Of a stretch of DNA of 64,000 nucleotides, positions 19,014 through 27,695 are shown in pieces (the first letter of the stretch is position 1; every line of letters begins with the position of its first letter). This DNA comes from Dermatobacter hominis (GTDB lineage: Bacteria > Actinomycetota > Acidimicrobiia > Acidimicrobiales > Microtrichaceae), in assembly GCF_020715685.1 (NCBI RefSeq), contig NZ_CP085840.1, positions 62,001 to 126,000 on the forward strand, written 5' to 3'. Under the pieces are notes generated by a model, which saw nothing but the letters and a program-made list of their open reading frames with translations, searched no databases and had not been told where the DNA came from. The position numbers were made by a program, and so were the translations under genes.

Positions 19014-19634
19014 CGACCCCGGCAGCAGCCCCCGGGAGACGAGGGCGAGCCGGGCCGCGGCGGCGCCGGTGAACAGCTCCGCGTCCCAGCCCACGGCCCT
19101 CGCGCCGGCCACGTTCGCCGGCGAGTCGTCGAAGAACAGCGCCTGCTCCGGCCGGAAGCCGAACCGCGCCTCGCAACGTCGGAAGATCTCGGGCTCGGGC
19201 TTGCAGACCCGCTCCTCCCCGGAGATCACCACGCCCTCGAGCCGACCGACCGCCGAGAAGTCGTCGGCGATCCCCGTGAACGACACGGCGGACCAGTTCG
19301 ACAGCCCGACGCAGCGGACGCCGCGGTCGACCAGCTCGTCGATGAGCGCCGCGACCTCGCCGTCCTGCGGGCCGAGCGAGTGGCGGAAGTGCTCGACGTA
19401 GCGCTCGACCACCCAGCCGTGACCCGGATGGCGCTCCTCGACGATCGCCCGCACCTCCTCGACCGCGTGGCCGCGGTCGAGGTGCACGTTCGTCTCGAGG
19501 TCGAACACCTCGGCGGCCAACCGCTCGACCTCGTCCTCGTCGTCGATGAAGCGGGCGAGCGCACCTCGCCGCTCCCACGGGATGACCACGTTGCCGAGGT
19601 CCCAGACGACGACCCGGTCGCCGCGAGCGCTCAT
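19011..19634 (-). CDS. HAD-superfamily hydrolase
   Basis: 207 aa. The first HAD motif is atypical: VVWDLGNVVIPW has the nucleophile Asp (DLGNV, as in YihX-type phosphatases) rather than DxDxT. Motif II is GLSNWS, motif III Lys in VCKPEPEIF, and motif IV FFDDSPANVAGA. YihX-like enzymes dephosphorylate sugar phosphates. The start overlaps the preceding stop by 4 nt (ATGA, 19631-19634), so it is coupled to the acyl-CoA ligase. Confidence 0.9.
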   Translation of the reverse strand: MSARGDRVVVWDLGNVVIPWERRGALARFIDDEDEVERLAAEVFDLETNVHLDRGHAVEEVRAIVEERHPGHGWVVERYVEHFRHSLGPQDGEVAALIDELVDRGVRCVGLSNWSAVSFTGIADDFSAVGRLEGVVISGEERVCKPEPEIFRRCEARFGFRPEQALFFDDSPANVAGARAVGWDAELFTGAAAARLALVSRGLLPGS

Positions 19635-21388
19635 CCCTGGTTGGCCCCCTCGACCGACCCGGCGACCGCCTGGTCTCCGTCACCAGCGACCGCCTGGTCG
19701 CGTGCCCAGCGGTAGTCGGCCTTGCCCGACGGCGAGCGCTGCAGCACGTCGCGGCGGACGATCGCCTTCGGCAGCTTGTACCGCGCGATGTGGCGCCCGG
19801 CCTCCTCGAGCAGCTCCTCGTCGTCCACCTCGGCGCCGTCGGCCAGCGCGACCACGGCGACGACCTCGTTGCCCCAGCGGTCCGACGGGCGCCCGGCGAC
19901 GACGCAGTCGCGCACGGCGGGGTGGTGGAGGAGGGCCTGCTCGACCTCCTCGGCGAAGATCTTCTCGCCGCCCGAGTTGATCGTGACCGAGTCGCGCCCG
20001 AACAGCTCGAGCCGACCCTCGGCGGTGAGGCGGGCACGGTCGCCCGGCACGGCGTAGCGGACGCCGTCGATGACGGGGAAGGTCCGGGCCGTCTTGTCGG
20101 CGTCGCCGAGGTAGCCGAGCGGCACGCGACCGGCCTGGCCGAGCCAGCCCATCTCGTCGTGGCCGGCCTCGAGCACCGACGACAGGTCGTCGGACAGGAT
20201 GCACATGCCCGGCCCCGGCGTGAAGTCCCCGGTCGACGCCTCCTGGCCGGCTGCGGTGAGCTGCGTGCCCTGCTGGCCGGTCTCCGACGCGCCGAGCCCG
20301 TCCATCACGATGATCGACGGCATCGCCGCCAGCATCCGCGACTTCACGCCCGGCGACAGCGCGGCCCCGCCCGACGCGATCGCCAGCACCGAGCTGAGGT
20401 CGGGGGTCCCGGCCTCGACCGCCGCCTCGATCCCGTCGACGAGCGGCCGGCCGAACGCGTCGCCCACGATCAGCACCACGTTGACGCCCTCGGCCGAGAT
20501 CGTCGCCAGCAGGTCGTCGACGTCGAGCCGATCGGTCACCGACGGCAGCACGATCGTGTTGGCGTTGGTGAAGAAGTTGAAGGCGACCCAGTGCGCGGCG
20601 CCGTGCATGAACGGCGGACCGGGGAGCAGCTTGGCGCCGCCGGCCGCGGCGTTCTCGGCGATCTGCCCGTAGGACGACCACTCCTGCTGGTCGGCGTTGC
20701 GGCGACCGCCCATGGCGGCCACGAAGATGTCGCCCTGGCGCCACATGACGCCCTTGGGCATGCCGGTCGTGCCGCCCGTGTAGAGGATGTAGAGGTCGTC
20801 GGGCGACCACGACGACACGAGCTCGTCGGGCAGCGTGGTCGGCTGCTCGGCCAGCGCGTCCTCGAGCCACACGGCGCCCGGGAGCAGGTCGTTGCCCGAC
20901 GCGTCGGGGACCTGGAACAGCACCTCGAGGTCGTCGAGCCGGTCGCGGACCTCGGCCAGCGTCGGCGCGAAGGCCGAGTGGTAGACGATCGCCCGGGCGC
21001 CCGAGTCGCGCAGCAGGTACTCGAGCTCCTCCGCGACGTAGCGGTAGTTGACGTTGAACGGCACGGTGCGGGCCTTGTAGGCGCCGAGCATGCCCTCGAC
21101 GTACTCGGGGCAGTTGTGCAGGTAGAGCGCGACGTGGTCCTGGCCGGACTCGTGCGAGTCCAGACGGCTGCGCTCGACGACCCGGCCCAGGCCCCGGGCC
21201 CGCAGCGCGCCGGCGAGCCGGCGCGTCCGGTCGCCGACGTCGCGGTAGGTCCGACGGTCGACGGAGCCGTCGGCGCGATACGCCACGATGCAGTCGCGGT
21301 CGGGCACCGCCGCCTCGACCGCCTCGTGCACGGCCGCAAGGTTGAACTCCGTCGCGGTGGGGGCGCTGTGCCCCGCCTGGTCGTCCAC
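19631..21388 (-). CDS. acyl-CoA synthetase (AMP-binding, FadD-like)
   Basis: 585 aa. P-loop YTGGTTGMPKGVMW (about residue 207), GASETG, YAVPGDRARLTAEGRLELFG (hinge/adenine region), SGGEKIFAEEVE and the catalytic lysine in RSPSGKADY. The GGEKIF and long size match fatty acyl-CoA ligases of Actinobacteria. GTG 21388 is preceded by six Gs (21394-21399) and, further up, by TACGAT (21418-21423), giving a short leader of about 22 nt. It leads an operon with the HAD gene. Substrate chain length unknown. Confidence 0.92.
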   Translation of the reverse strand: MDDQAGHSAPTATEFNLAAVHEAVEAAVPDRDCIVAYRADGSVDRRTYRDVGDRTRRLAGALRARGLGRVVERSRLDSHESGQDHVALYLHNCPEYVEGMLGAYKARTVPFNVNYRYVAEELEYLLRDSGARAIVYHSAFAPTLAEVRDRLDDLEVLFQVPDASGNDLLPGAVWLEDALAEQPTTLPDELVSSWSPDDLYILYTGGTTGMPKGVMWRQGDIFVAAMGGRRNADQQEWSSYGQIAENAAAGGAKLLPGPPFMHGAAHWVAFNFFTNANTIVLPSVTDRLDVDDLLATISAEGVNVVLIVGDAFGRPLVDGIEAAVEAGTPDLSSVLAIASGGAALSPGVKSRMLAAMPSIIVMDGLGASETGQQGTQLTAAGQEASTGDFTPGPGMCILSDDLSSVLEAGHDEMGWLGQAGRVPLGYLGDADKTARTFPVIDGVRYAVPGDRARLTAEGRLELFGRDSVTINSGGEKIFAEEVEQALLHHPAVRDCVVAGRPSDRWGNEVVAVVALADGAEVDDEELLEEAGRHIARYKLPKAIVRRDVLQRSPSGKADYRWARDQAVAGDGDQAVAGSVEGANQG

Positions 21389-21417
21389 TCGTACCCCCCG
21401 GTGTCGATCCGGCGCCG

Positions 21418-21423
21418 ATCGTA
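21418..21423 (-). promoter_or_regulatory. -10 hexamer TACGAT for the acyl-CoA synthetase
   Basis: A start about 7 nt downstream of the hexamer leaves a leader of roughly 22 nt containing GGGGGG as ribosome binding site. Confidence 0.4.
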
Positions 21424-21476
21424 CGGTGGGTCGGGGCGCCCGTCGAAAGGGCCCCGGCGGGCGGGCCCCGTCGGGA

Positions 21477-23117
21477 TCAGCCGCCGCAGCGGGTGCCGTC
21501 GGGCGGGACCGCCAGGGTGGTCAGGTAGGCGTCGACGAGGTCGGTGACGCACGCGTCCACGCCGTAGGCCGTGTGGCCGGAGATGTCGGCCGTGACCAGC
21601 ACGCCCGAGGCCAGGTGGCTCGCCACCGCCTCGGCGTTGGCGAGCGGCGTGGCCGGGTCGCCGGTGTTGCCGATGACGAGGATCGGCGGTGCGCCCGGGG
21701 CGGTGAGGGGCGCCGGCACGGCGTCGGAGCGCACGGGCCAGGTCGCGCAGGGGAGCAGCTCGTTCGCGACCGACCCGCCGAAGCGCGGCGAGCGGGCCCG
21801 GGCCGCGTCGGAGAACCGCTGCCACTCGGCGGACGACGCGGGCGGCGGGGTGTCGGTGCACACGACGCCCGCGTAGGCGCCGTAGCCGCCGAGGTCGTGG
21901 TAGCGGTCCGAGAGCTCGACCAGGGCCGTCCCGTCGCCGTCGAGCGCGTCCGCGAGCGCCGGGCCGAGCCGCTTCCAGCCGTCGTCCGCGTAGCCGGTGT
22001 AGACGGCGGCCACCGCGAGCTCGGCCGGCCCCAGCGTGCGGCCCGGTCCGGCCGGCAGCGGGGCCTGCTCCACCTGCTCGCGCACCTGGTCGTAGGCCGC
22101 GGCGAGGTCGACCACGCCGCACCGCCGGGCGTTCGTCCGGCACCCGGCCACGGAGCGCTCGAACGACGCGTCGAACCCGTCGATCTGGCCCATGAGGAAG
22201 TCGGTGAAGCCGAGCGCGGGATCGACGACGCCGTCGAGCACCATCGCCCGCACCCTGTCCGGGAACATCTCGGCGTAGTGCTGGCCGATCTGGGTGCCGT
22301 ACGAGAACCCGACGTAGTTGAGCGCGCCGTCGCCGAGCGCGAGGCGGATCGCCTCCATGTCGCGGGCGACGTCCACGGTGCCGATGTGGGCGAGCAGCGC
22401 GGCGTCGCTCGACGCGCACTCGCTCGACACGGCCGCCGCGAGCCGGTCCAGCTCCTGCTGCTCGGTCGGGGTGTCGGGATCGGGGTCGGCGGCCAGGAAC
22501 GCCGACGCGGTGTCGCTGCCGCAGCGCACGGCCGTCGACCGGCCGACGCCGCGGGGGTCCCAGCTGACCTGGTCGAAGCGCCGCGACAGGGAGCCGCCGA
22601 ACGGGTCGGCCGCGATGAAGTCCACCCCCGAGCCGCCGGGTCCGCCCGGGTTGGTCAGCAGCGTGCCGATCCGCTCGTCCGCGCCGCCGGTGGCGGGCAG
22701 CCTGGCCAGCTCGAGGTCGATGGTCGGCCCCGCCGGGTCGGCCCAGTCGAGGGGCACGGCGAGCGTGGCGCAGCGCGCCGCGGAGAGGTCCCGGCCGTCC
22801 GACGGCGGGCACGTCGCCCACTCCAGCGGTGCGGGCTGCCACGTCGCCGGCAGGCCGTCGGGGATCGTCGTCGTGGACGGCACGTCGGAGGTCTCGGCCG
22901 GTCGGTCGCCCGACGACATGCGGGGGAGCGCGGTGCCGTCGTCGCCGGCGCAGCCGACCGCGACCAGCAGCGTGACCGCCAGCGCGGCGACGGCCGGCAG
23001 CGTCCGACGGCCGCGACGGGCAGCGCCGCGACGGCCGGTTCGGGGGGCGGACGACGGCACCGGCTCACTGTACGGGGGCGCCTGCGAGCACCCGACCCGG
23101 GCAGCACCGCTGGTCAT
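21477..23117 (-). CDS. secreted alpha/beta hydrolase lipoprotein (tripeptidyl-aminopeptidase-like)
   Basis: 546 aa from ATG 23117, which has GAGGAG 4 nt upstream. An Arg-rich n-region (GRRGAARRGRR), a hydrophobic stretch and VAVGCAGDDG form a lipobox-like signal, so it is probably a lipoprotein. Catalytic elbow GFSYGTQIG, acid in GNTGDPATP and His in SGHTAYG match the TAP family, which releases N-terminal tripeptides or related peptides outside the cell. Four or more Cys in the lid may form disulfides. Its start codon lies 12 nt from that of the divergent F420 oxidoreductase. Confidence 0.9.
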   Translation of the reverse strand: MTSGAARVGCSQAPPYSEPVPSSAPRTGRRGAARRGRRTLPAVAALAVTLLVAVGCAGDDGTALPRMSSGDRPAETSDVPSTTTIPDGLPATWQPAPLEWATCPPSDGRDLSAARCATLAVPLDWADPAGPTIDLELARLPATGGADERIGTLLTNPGGPGGSGVDFIAADPFGGSLSRRFDQVSWDPRGVGRSTAVRCGSDTASAFLAADPDPDTPTEQQELDRLAAAVSSECASSDAALLAHIGTVDVARDMEAIRLALGDGALNYVGFSYGTQIGQHYAEMFPDRVRAMVLDGVVDPALGFTDFLMGQIDGFDASFERSVAGCRTNARRCGVVDLAAAYDQVREQVEQAPLPAGPGRTLGPAELAVAAVYTGYADDGWKRLGPALADALDGDGTALVELSDRYHDLGGYGAYAGVVCTDTPPPASSAEWQRFSDAARARSPRFGGSVANELLPCATWPVRSDAVPAPLTAPGAPPILVIGNTGDPATPLANAEAVASHLASGVLVTADISGHTAYGVDACVTDLVDAYLTTLAVPPDGTRCGG

Positions 23118-23122
23118 AGTCT
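23117..23122 (+). promoter_or_regulatory. -10 hexamer TAGTCT, leaderless type
   Basis: Seven nt before ATG 23130; it overlaps the start codon and Shine-Dalgarno of the divergent hydrolase. Confidence 0.45.
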
Positions 23123-23129
23123 CCTCAGG

Positions 23130-24086
23130 ATGATCTTCGGAGTGTTCGCGCCGCAGGGTTGGAAGATGGAGCTGGCGGGCATCGAGGACCCCCAGGACAA
23201 GTGGGCGGTCACGGTGCGCACGGCGCAGCTCGCCGAGGAGCTCGGCCTCGACTCGATCTGGGTCTACGACCACGTCCACAACGTGCCGGTCCCGGCCCAC
23301 GAGACCGTGTTCGAGTGCTGGACCACGATCGCCGCGCTGGCGGCGTCGACGTCGCGCATCCGCCTCGGCCAGATGGTCAGCTGCGCGGCGTACCGGAACC
23401 CGGCGCTGGTCGCCAAGATCACCTCGACCGTCGACGTCATCTCCGGCGGCCGGCTCGACTTCGGCATCGGCGCCGGTTGGTACGACCAGGAGTTCCGGTC
23501 CTACGGCTACGAGTTCCCGCCCGCCGCGGACCGGATCCGCTACCTCCGGGAGACCGTCGAGGTGGTCAAGCTCATGTGGTCCGAGCCCGACGCGACCTAC
23601 GAGGGCCGCTTCGTCAACGTCGCGGGCGCGCAGTGCGACCCGAAGCCCGTGCAGGACCCCCACCCGCCGATCTGGATCGGCGGCGGCGGCGAGCAGCTGA
23701 CCCTCCGGGTGGTGGCCCGCCACGCCGACCGCTCGAACTTCGGCGGCTCGCCCGAGGAGTGGGCGCACAAGCGCGACGTGCTGCGCGCCCACTGCGCCGA
23801 CGTGGGCCGCGATCCCGACGAGATCACGATGACGTGGTCGCCCGAGATCCACATCCGGGAGACCGAGCAGGAGATCGTCGAGGGCGGCAGCCGGAGCTTC
23901 TGGGGTGAGCCGTTCGAGTCGTGGCGCGCCGGCAACCTGGTCGGCACGCCCGAGCAGGTGTGCGAGCGCATCGCCGAGTACCAGGCGCTCGGCTGCGGCG
24001 GGCTGGTGCCCTGGTGCTCGGACTACCCCGACGACACCACGCTGCGCCTCCTGGGGACGCGCGTCATCCCGGAGCTTCGGTCCTGA
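23130..24086 (+). CDS. LLM-class F420-dependent oxidoreductase
   Basis: 318 aa. Luciferase-like TIM barrel with [42 protein letters not shown] and PPIWIGGGGEQLTL, as in the TIGR03560-type F420 enzymes. These use reduced deazaflavin F420 to reduce or oxygenate substrates that are mostly unknown. Start ATG 23130 (MIFGVFAPQGWK) follows TAGTCT by 7 nt without Shine-Dalgarno. A related enzyme is encoded at 35876. Confidence 0.93.
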   Translation: MIFGVFAPQGWKMELAGIEDPQDKWAVTVRTAQLAEELGLDSIWVYDHVHNVPVPAHETVFECWTTIAALAASTSRIRLGQMVSCAAYRNPALVAKITSTVDVISGGRLDFGIGAGWYDQEFRSYGYEFPPAADRIRYLRETVEVVKLMWSEPDATYEGRFVNVAGAQCDPKPVQDPHPPIWIGGGGEQLTLRVVARHADRSNFGGSPEEWAHKRDVLRAHCADVGRDPDEITMTWSPEIHIRETEQEIVEGGSRSFWGEPFESWRAGNLVGTPEQVCERIAEYQALGCGGLVPWCSDYPDDTTLRLLGTRVIPELRS

Positions 24087-24136
24087 TCAGCCGCTGGGGT
24101 CCGGGTCCGCACGGCGTCGGTGCGACCGGCGCCCGC

Positions 24137-24598
24137 TCACTCCGCGTAGCGGAAGATGATCTCCGAGACGCAGGCCGGCTTCTCGGCGCCCTCGACCTCG
24201 AAGGTGAAGGTCATCGAGATCTGCGACCAGCCGCCGCCGAGGTCCTCGACGCCGTCGAGGGTGGCGCCGAGGCGCAGCTTCGAGCCGACCGGGACGGGCG
24301 ACGGGAAGCGGACCTTGCCGCAGCCGTAGTTCACGCCCATCTTGACGCCGTCGACCCGCATGATCTGGGGGAACAGCACCGGGCCGAGCGACAGGGTCAG
24401 GTAGCCGTGGGCGATCGGACCGCCGAAGGGCGACTCGGCCGTGGCCCGCTCCACGTCGACGTGGATCCACTGGTGGTCACCGGTGGCGTCGGCGAAGGTG
24501 TTGACGCGCTCCTGGGTGATCTCGAGCCAGTCGGAGTAGCCGAGGTGGGTCCCCACCAGCTCCTTGAGTCCTGCGATGCCGTTGACGGTGGTGGCCAT
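24137..24598 (-). CDS. MaoC-family dehydratase
   Basis: 153 aa, single hot-dog domain. The hydratase-2 motif is visible: FADATGDHQWIHVDVERA (catalytic Asp/His) followed by FGGPIAHGYLTLSL. Such proteins hydrate trans-2-enoyl-CoA in fatty acid or PHA metabolism, consistent with the acyl-CoA ligase and SDR nearby. A CAAGAT hexamer ends 6 nt before the ATG. Convergent with the F420 oxidoreductase. Confidence 0.92.
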   Translation of the reverse strand: MATTVNGIAGLKELVGTHLGYSDWLEITQERVNTFADATGDHQWIHVDVERATAESPFGGPIAHGYLTLSLGPVLFPQIMRVDGVKMGVNYGCGKVRFPSPVPVGSKLRLGATLDGVEDLGGGWSQISMTFTFEVEGAEKPACVSEIIFRYAE

Positions 24599-24673
24599 GA
24601 CGGCATCTTGTCAGCGCTCGCCGGGGACCGGCCAGCCCGGCCGGAGGGCACGGGAGGGCCAGCCCGGTGGGCC

Positions 24674-25090
24674 TCAGCGGAACCAGACGCGCTGGTACTC
24701 GCGCGACTGCTGGTGGAGCAGCAGCGCGACCAGGGCGTACACGAAGATCGCGTTGATGATCCCGCCCGGCACCAGGATGAACCCGATGTGGTCGGCGATC
24801 GGCACGCCGGCCTGGATGACGGCGATGATCCGGATGATGAACGGCAGGAACGCGGCGAGGAGGGCGACCTGGTAGCCGAGCTTGAGCTCGTTCGCGATGC
24901 CGTAGGCCCCGTACACGCAGGCGGCGAGGCTGCCGAGCAGCAGCACGGCGCCGAGGACCGAGCCGAGGATGCCGCCGGTCAGCACCGCGAGCAGCGCCCA
25001 GAAGGCGTCGAAGTAGAGGAGCCACTGGCTGACGACGAGGGTCTGGGGCAGTCGGGGGTTGTACCAACGACGTTCGGAGAGGGCCGGCAT
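24674..25090 (-). CDS. hypothetical four-helix membrane protein
   Basis: 138 aa. Four hydrophobic segments (about residues 20-42, 45-68, 75-95 and 103-125) with short polar tails, NPRLPQT at the front and QQSREYQRVWFR at the end. No family recognised. Its ATG (25088-25090) overlaps the possible ATG (25089) of the divergent nucleotidyltransferase by two bases. Confidence 0.75.
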   Translation of the reverse strand: MPALSERRWYNPRLPQTLVVSQWLLYFDAFWALLAVLTGGILGSVLGAVLLLGSLAACVYGAYGIANELKLGYQVALLAAFLPFIIRIIAVIQAGVPIADHIGFILVPGGIINAIFVYALVALLLHQQSREYQRVWFR

Positions 25091-25898
25091 GGCTGACAGT
25101 CTGGCGGAGCGGGCGCGCGGTGTGGTGCTGGCCGGCGTCGTCCTGAGCGCCGGCGAAGGACGGCGGCTCCGACCGCTGACCGACCTCCGCCCGAAGCCGT
25201 TGTGCCCGATGGGCGCGACCACGCTGCTCGACCGTGCGGTCGCGCAGGTGGGCGCCGTGACCGGGACGCCGGTCGCGGTGAACGTCCACCACGGGCGCGA
25301 CGCGATGCTGGCCCACCTCGCCGACCGCCACGACGTGCACGTGTCGGAGGAGGAGCCCGAGGCCCTCGGCACCGCCGGCGCGCTGGCGGCGCTCGTCGAC
25401 TTCCTCGACGGGCGCAGCGCGCTCGTCGTCAACGCCGACACCGTCCACGCCGAGGACCTGCGGGCGTTCGTCGCCGGCTGGGACGGTCGGCGAGTGCGGG
25501 TGCTGGCGACCCCACCGCCGGGCGCGCCGGACGAGCCGTTCGGCCCGAGGAGCGGGATCGTCGCCTCGATCGCGCCGTGGGACCTCGTCCGGGAGCTGTC
25601 GGCCGAGCCGTCGGGGCTGTGGGAGGTGCTGTGGCGACCGCAGCTCGAGGCCGGCGCGCTGGACGCGGTGGCGGCGACGGGACCGGTCGTCGACTGCGGC
25701 ACGCCGGAGCAGTACCTGGCGGCCAACCTCTGGCTGAGCGGCGGCCGACCGGTGATCGGCCAGGGCGCGGTGGTGCGGGGCACCGTCGAGCGGTCGGTCG
25801 TGTGGCCCGGCGCCGTCGTCGGCCCCGACGAGCACCTGGTCGACGCGATCCGTGCCGACGCCCACCACACCGTGCTCGTCCGCCCCGCCGAGATATAG
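25089..25898 (+). CDS. nucleotidyltransferase family protein (sugar-1-phosphate type)
   Basis: 269 aa from ATG 25089; other starts are ATG 25059 (inside the divergent gene) and GTG codons near 25120, just before VVLSAGEGRRLRPLTDLRPKPL. That is the NTP-binding signature of glucose-1-phosphate thymidylyl- and mannose-1-phosphate guanylyl-transferases. VVNADTVH provides the metal Asp. The C-terminus (GGRPVIGQGAVVRGTVERSVVW) starts a left-handed beta-helix but is short. Nucleotide and sugar specificity are not evident. It is followed by a hairpin at 25908-25924. Confidence 0.87.
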   Translation: MADSLAERARGVVLAGVVLSAGEGRRLRPLTDLRPKPLCPMGATTLLDRAVAQVGAVTGTPVAVNVHHGRDAMLAHLADRHDVHVSEEEPEALGTAGALAALVDFLDGRSALVVNADTVHAEDLRAFVAGWDGRRVRVLATPPPGAPDEPFGPRSGIVASIAPWDLVRELSAEPSGLWEVLWRPQLEAGALDAVAATGPVVDCGTPEQYLAANLWLSGGRPVIGQGAVVRGTVERSVVWPGAVVGPDEHLVDAIRADAHHTVLVRPAEI

Positions 25899-25907
25899 GG
25901 GTGCACA

Positions 25908-25924
25908 GCGACAACCCTTGTCGC
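25908..25924. terminator. short hairpin between convergent genes
   Basis: GCGACAA (25908-25914), CCC, TTGTCGC (25918-25924): a 7-bp perfect stem between the nucleotidyltransferase and rlmN ends. No T tract, so it may act in both directions only weakly. Confidence 0.4.
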
Positions 25925-25965
25925 GATCCGGACCACAGAAACCCGACGGCCGGTCGACGGTGGCG

Positions 25966-27021
25966 TCAGGAGCGGCGGCGGGGTGGCGCGATCGGCTGCG
26001 CCTCGTGGCCGGCGCGCAGCTGTCCGCACGCGGCGTCGATGTCGGAGCCACGGGTGTCGCGCAGCGTCACGTTGACCCCCCGTCGCCGCAGGTCCTCGGC
26101 GAACGCGTGGACCCGGTTGCGCGACGAGCCCTGCACCGCGTACCCGGGCGTCGAGTTCAGCGGGATCAGGTTCACGTGCGCCCGCAGGTCGTTGGCGATG
26201 CCGGCGAGGCGGGCCGCGTCCTCGAACCGGTCGTTGACGCCGGAGATCATCGCCCACTCGAAGCTGAGCCGCCGACGGGTCCGGTCGACGTAGTCCCGGC
26301 ACGCCTCCACCAGCTGGTCGAGCGGGTAGCGCCGGTTGATGGGGACGAGCTCGTCGCGCAGCTCGTCGTCGGCCGCGTGCAGCGACACCGCGAGGTTCAC
26401 CGGCAGGTCGGCCACCGCGAGCCGGCGGATGCCCGGCACGAGCCCGACGGTCGACAGCGTGAGGTGGCGGGCCCCGATCCCGATGTCGTCGTGCAGCCGG
26501 TGCACGGCCGCCCACGTCCGGTCGTAGTTGGCGAGCGGTTCGCCCATGCCCATGAAGACGACGTTCGACACGCGACGGTCGCCGGCCTCGCGCCGAGCCT
26601 CGACGACCTGCTCGACGATCTCGCCGACGCCGAGCTGGCGCTCGAAGCCGGCCTGCCCGGTCGCGCAGAAGCCGCAGGCCATGGCGCACCCGGCCTGGGT
26701 GGACACGCACACGGTCGTGCGGTCGTCGTAGTGCATGAGGACGGTCTCGATGCGCGAGCCGCCCTCGAGCTCCCAGAGGAGCTTCACGGTGCCGCCGTCG
26801 TCGGTGGTGACGCGGGTGACCTCGGTCAGCGCGGTCGGCAGGTCGGACTCGAGCCGGGCGCGCAGCGCCTTCGGCACGTTGCTGAGCTCGGACGGGTCCT
26901 TGCCCTGGCGGTAGAGGCCGTCCCAGATCTGGTCGACGCGGTACGACGGCTCGCCGGCGAGCAGCTCGTCGAGCTCCGCCCGGCCGACGTCGTAGCGGGT
27001 GCGCTGCGACCCGGCGGCCAT
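25966..27021 (-). CDS. rlmN: 23S rRNA (adenine2503-C2)-methyltransferase
   Basis: 351 aa radical-SAM enzyme that methylates A2503 of 23S rRNA (and A37 of some tRNAs). The 4Fe-4S motif CAMACGFC follows CVSTQAG, then NVVFMGMGEPLANYD, HLTLSTVG and NLAVSLHAADDELR. The C-terminal RDTRGSDIDAACGQL holds the second catalytic cysteine. The ATG overlaps the mshD stop by one base (TGATG). Confidence 0.97.
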   Translation of the reverse strand: MAAGSQRTRYDVGRAELDELLAGEPSYRVDQIWDGLYRQGKDPSELSNVPKALRARLESDLPTALTEVTRVTTDDGGTVKLLWELEGGSRIETVLMHYDDRTTVCVSTQAGCAMACGFCATGQAGFERQLGVGEIVEQVVEARREAGDRRVSNVVFMGMGEPLANYDRTWAAVHRLHDDIGIGARHLTLSTVGLVPGIRRLAVADLPVNLAVSLHAADDELRDELVPINRRYPLDQLVEACRDYVDRTRRRLSFEWAMISGVNDRFEDAARLAGIANDLRAHVNLIPLNSTPGYAVQGSSRNRVHAFAEDLRRRGVNVTLRDTRGSDIDAACGQLRAGHEAQPIAPPRRRS

Positions 27022-27671
27022 CAGCGGGTGTACGCCGCGTCGGAGTGGTGGACGACGAAGCCGAGCCGCTCGTACAGGCGCAGCGCCGGTGTGTTGGTGG
27101 CTTCGACGTAGAGCATGCCGACGTGCAGTCCCCGTCCGGCGAGGTGGGCCAGCCCGGCGACGGTGAGCGACCGGCCGAGCCCCCGGCCGGCCGTCGACGG
27201 GTCGGCGGCGATCACGAAGATCTCGCCCATCGCCGGGTCGTCGCCCGACGCCGGGTGCTCCCGCGTCCAGCAGAACCCGTCCATGCCCTCGGGGCCCTCG
27301 TGGACGAGGAACCCGTCGAGGCGGACCCAGGGTTCGGCCAACCGGGCCGCGAGGCGGTCGCGGTCCCAGCCGCCCTGGTCGGGGTGCCACCGGAACGCTC
27401 GGTTGTTGACCCCGAGCCACCCGTCCTCGTCCCCGGCGCGGAACGGCCGGACGTCGATCGGCGTGGTGGCGTCGACGACGGCGGCGGAGAGCGGGAGGTC
27501 GCAGCGCATCTGGTGGAGCAGGCGGACGAGCGTCCGCCCCTCGGCCCGCATGTCGGCGTCGACCTCGGCGGTCACCGGCGAGATCCACTCGGGCTCCGGG
27601 CGCACCGGCGCGGCCGTCCCGGCGGCGGCCGTGCCGTCACCGGGGGAGGGGAGCGCCTCGTCGGGGGCCAT
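27021..27671 (-). CDS. mshD: mycothiol synthase-like acetyltransferase
   Basis: 216 aa from ATG 27671. The MshD C-terminal signature is clear: VNNRAFRWHPDQGGWDRD, GFCWTREH, GEIFVIAADPSTAGRGLGR (acetyl-CoA loop) and LYVEATNTPALRLYERLGF. MshD acetylates Cys-GlcN-Ins, the last step to mycothiol. Known MshD proteins are about 300 aa with two GNAT domains; here the N-terminal half is replaced by an about 70-residue tail, so it may be a shortened MshD or a paralogue. A TAGCTT hexamer (27680-27685) ends 8 nt upstream and overlaps that of the divergent nth. Confidence 0.82.
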   Translation of the reverse strand: MAPDEALPSPGDGTAAAGTAAPVRPEPEWISPVTAEVDADMRAEGRTLVRLLHQMRCDLPLSAAVVDATTPIDVRPFRAGDEDGWLGVNNRAFRWHPDQGGWDRDRLAARLAEPWVRLDGFLVHEGPEGMDGFCWTREHPASGDDPAMGEIFVIAADPSTAGRGLGRSLTVAGLAHLAGRGLHVGMLYVEATNTPALRLYERLGFVVHHSDAAYTR

Positions 27672-27679
27672 GGGATCGG

Positions 27680-27689
27680 AAGCTACCCT
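27680..27689. promoter_or_regulatory. overlapping divergent -10 elements (mshD / nth)
   Basis: On the + strand TACCCT (27684-27689) lies 6 nt before the nth ATG. On the - strand TAGCTT (27685 to 27680) lies 8 nt before the mshD ATG. The two hexamers share the TA at 27684-27685, so one 10-bp site could drive two leaderless transcripts in opposite directions. Confidence 0.55.
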
Positions 27690-27695
27690 GCGCCG

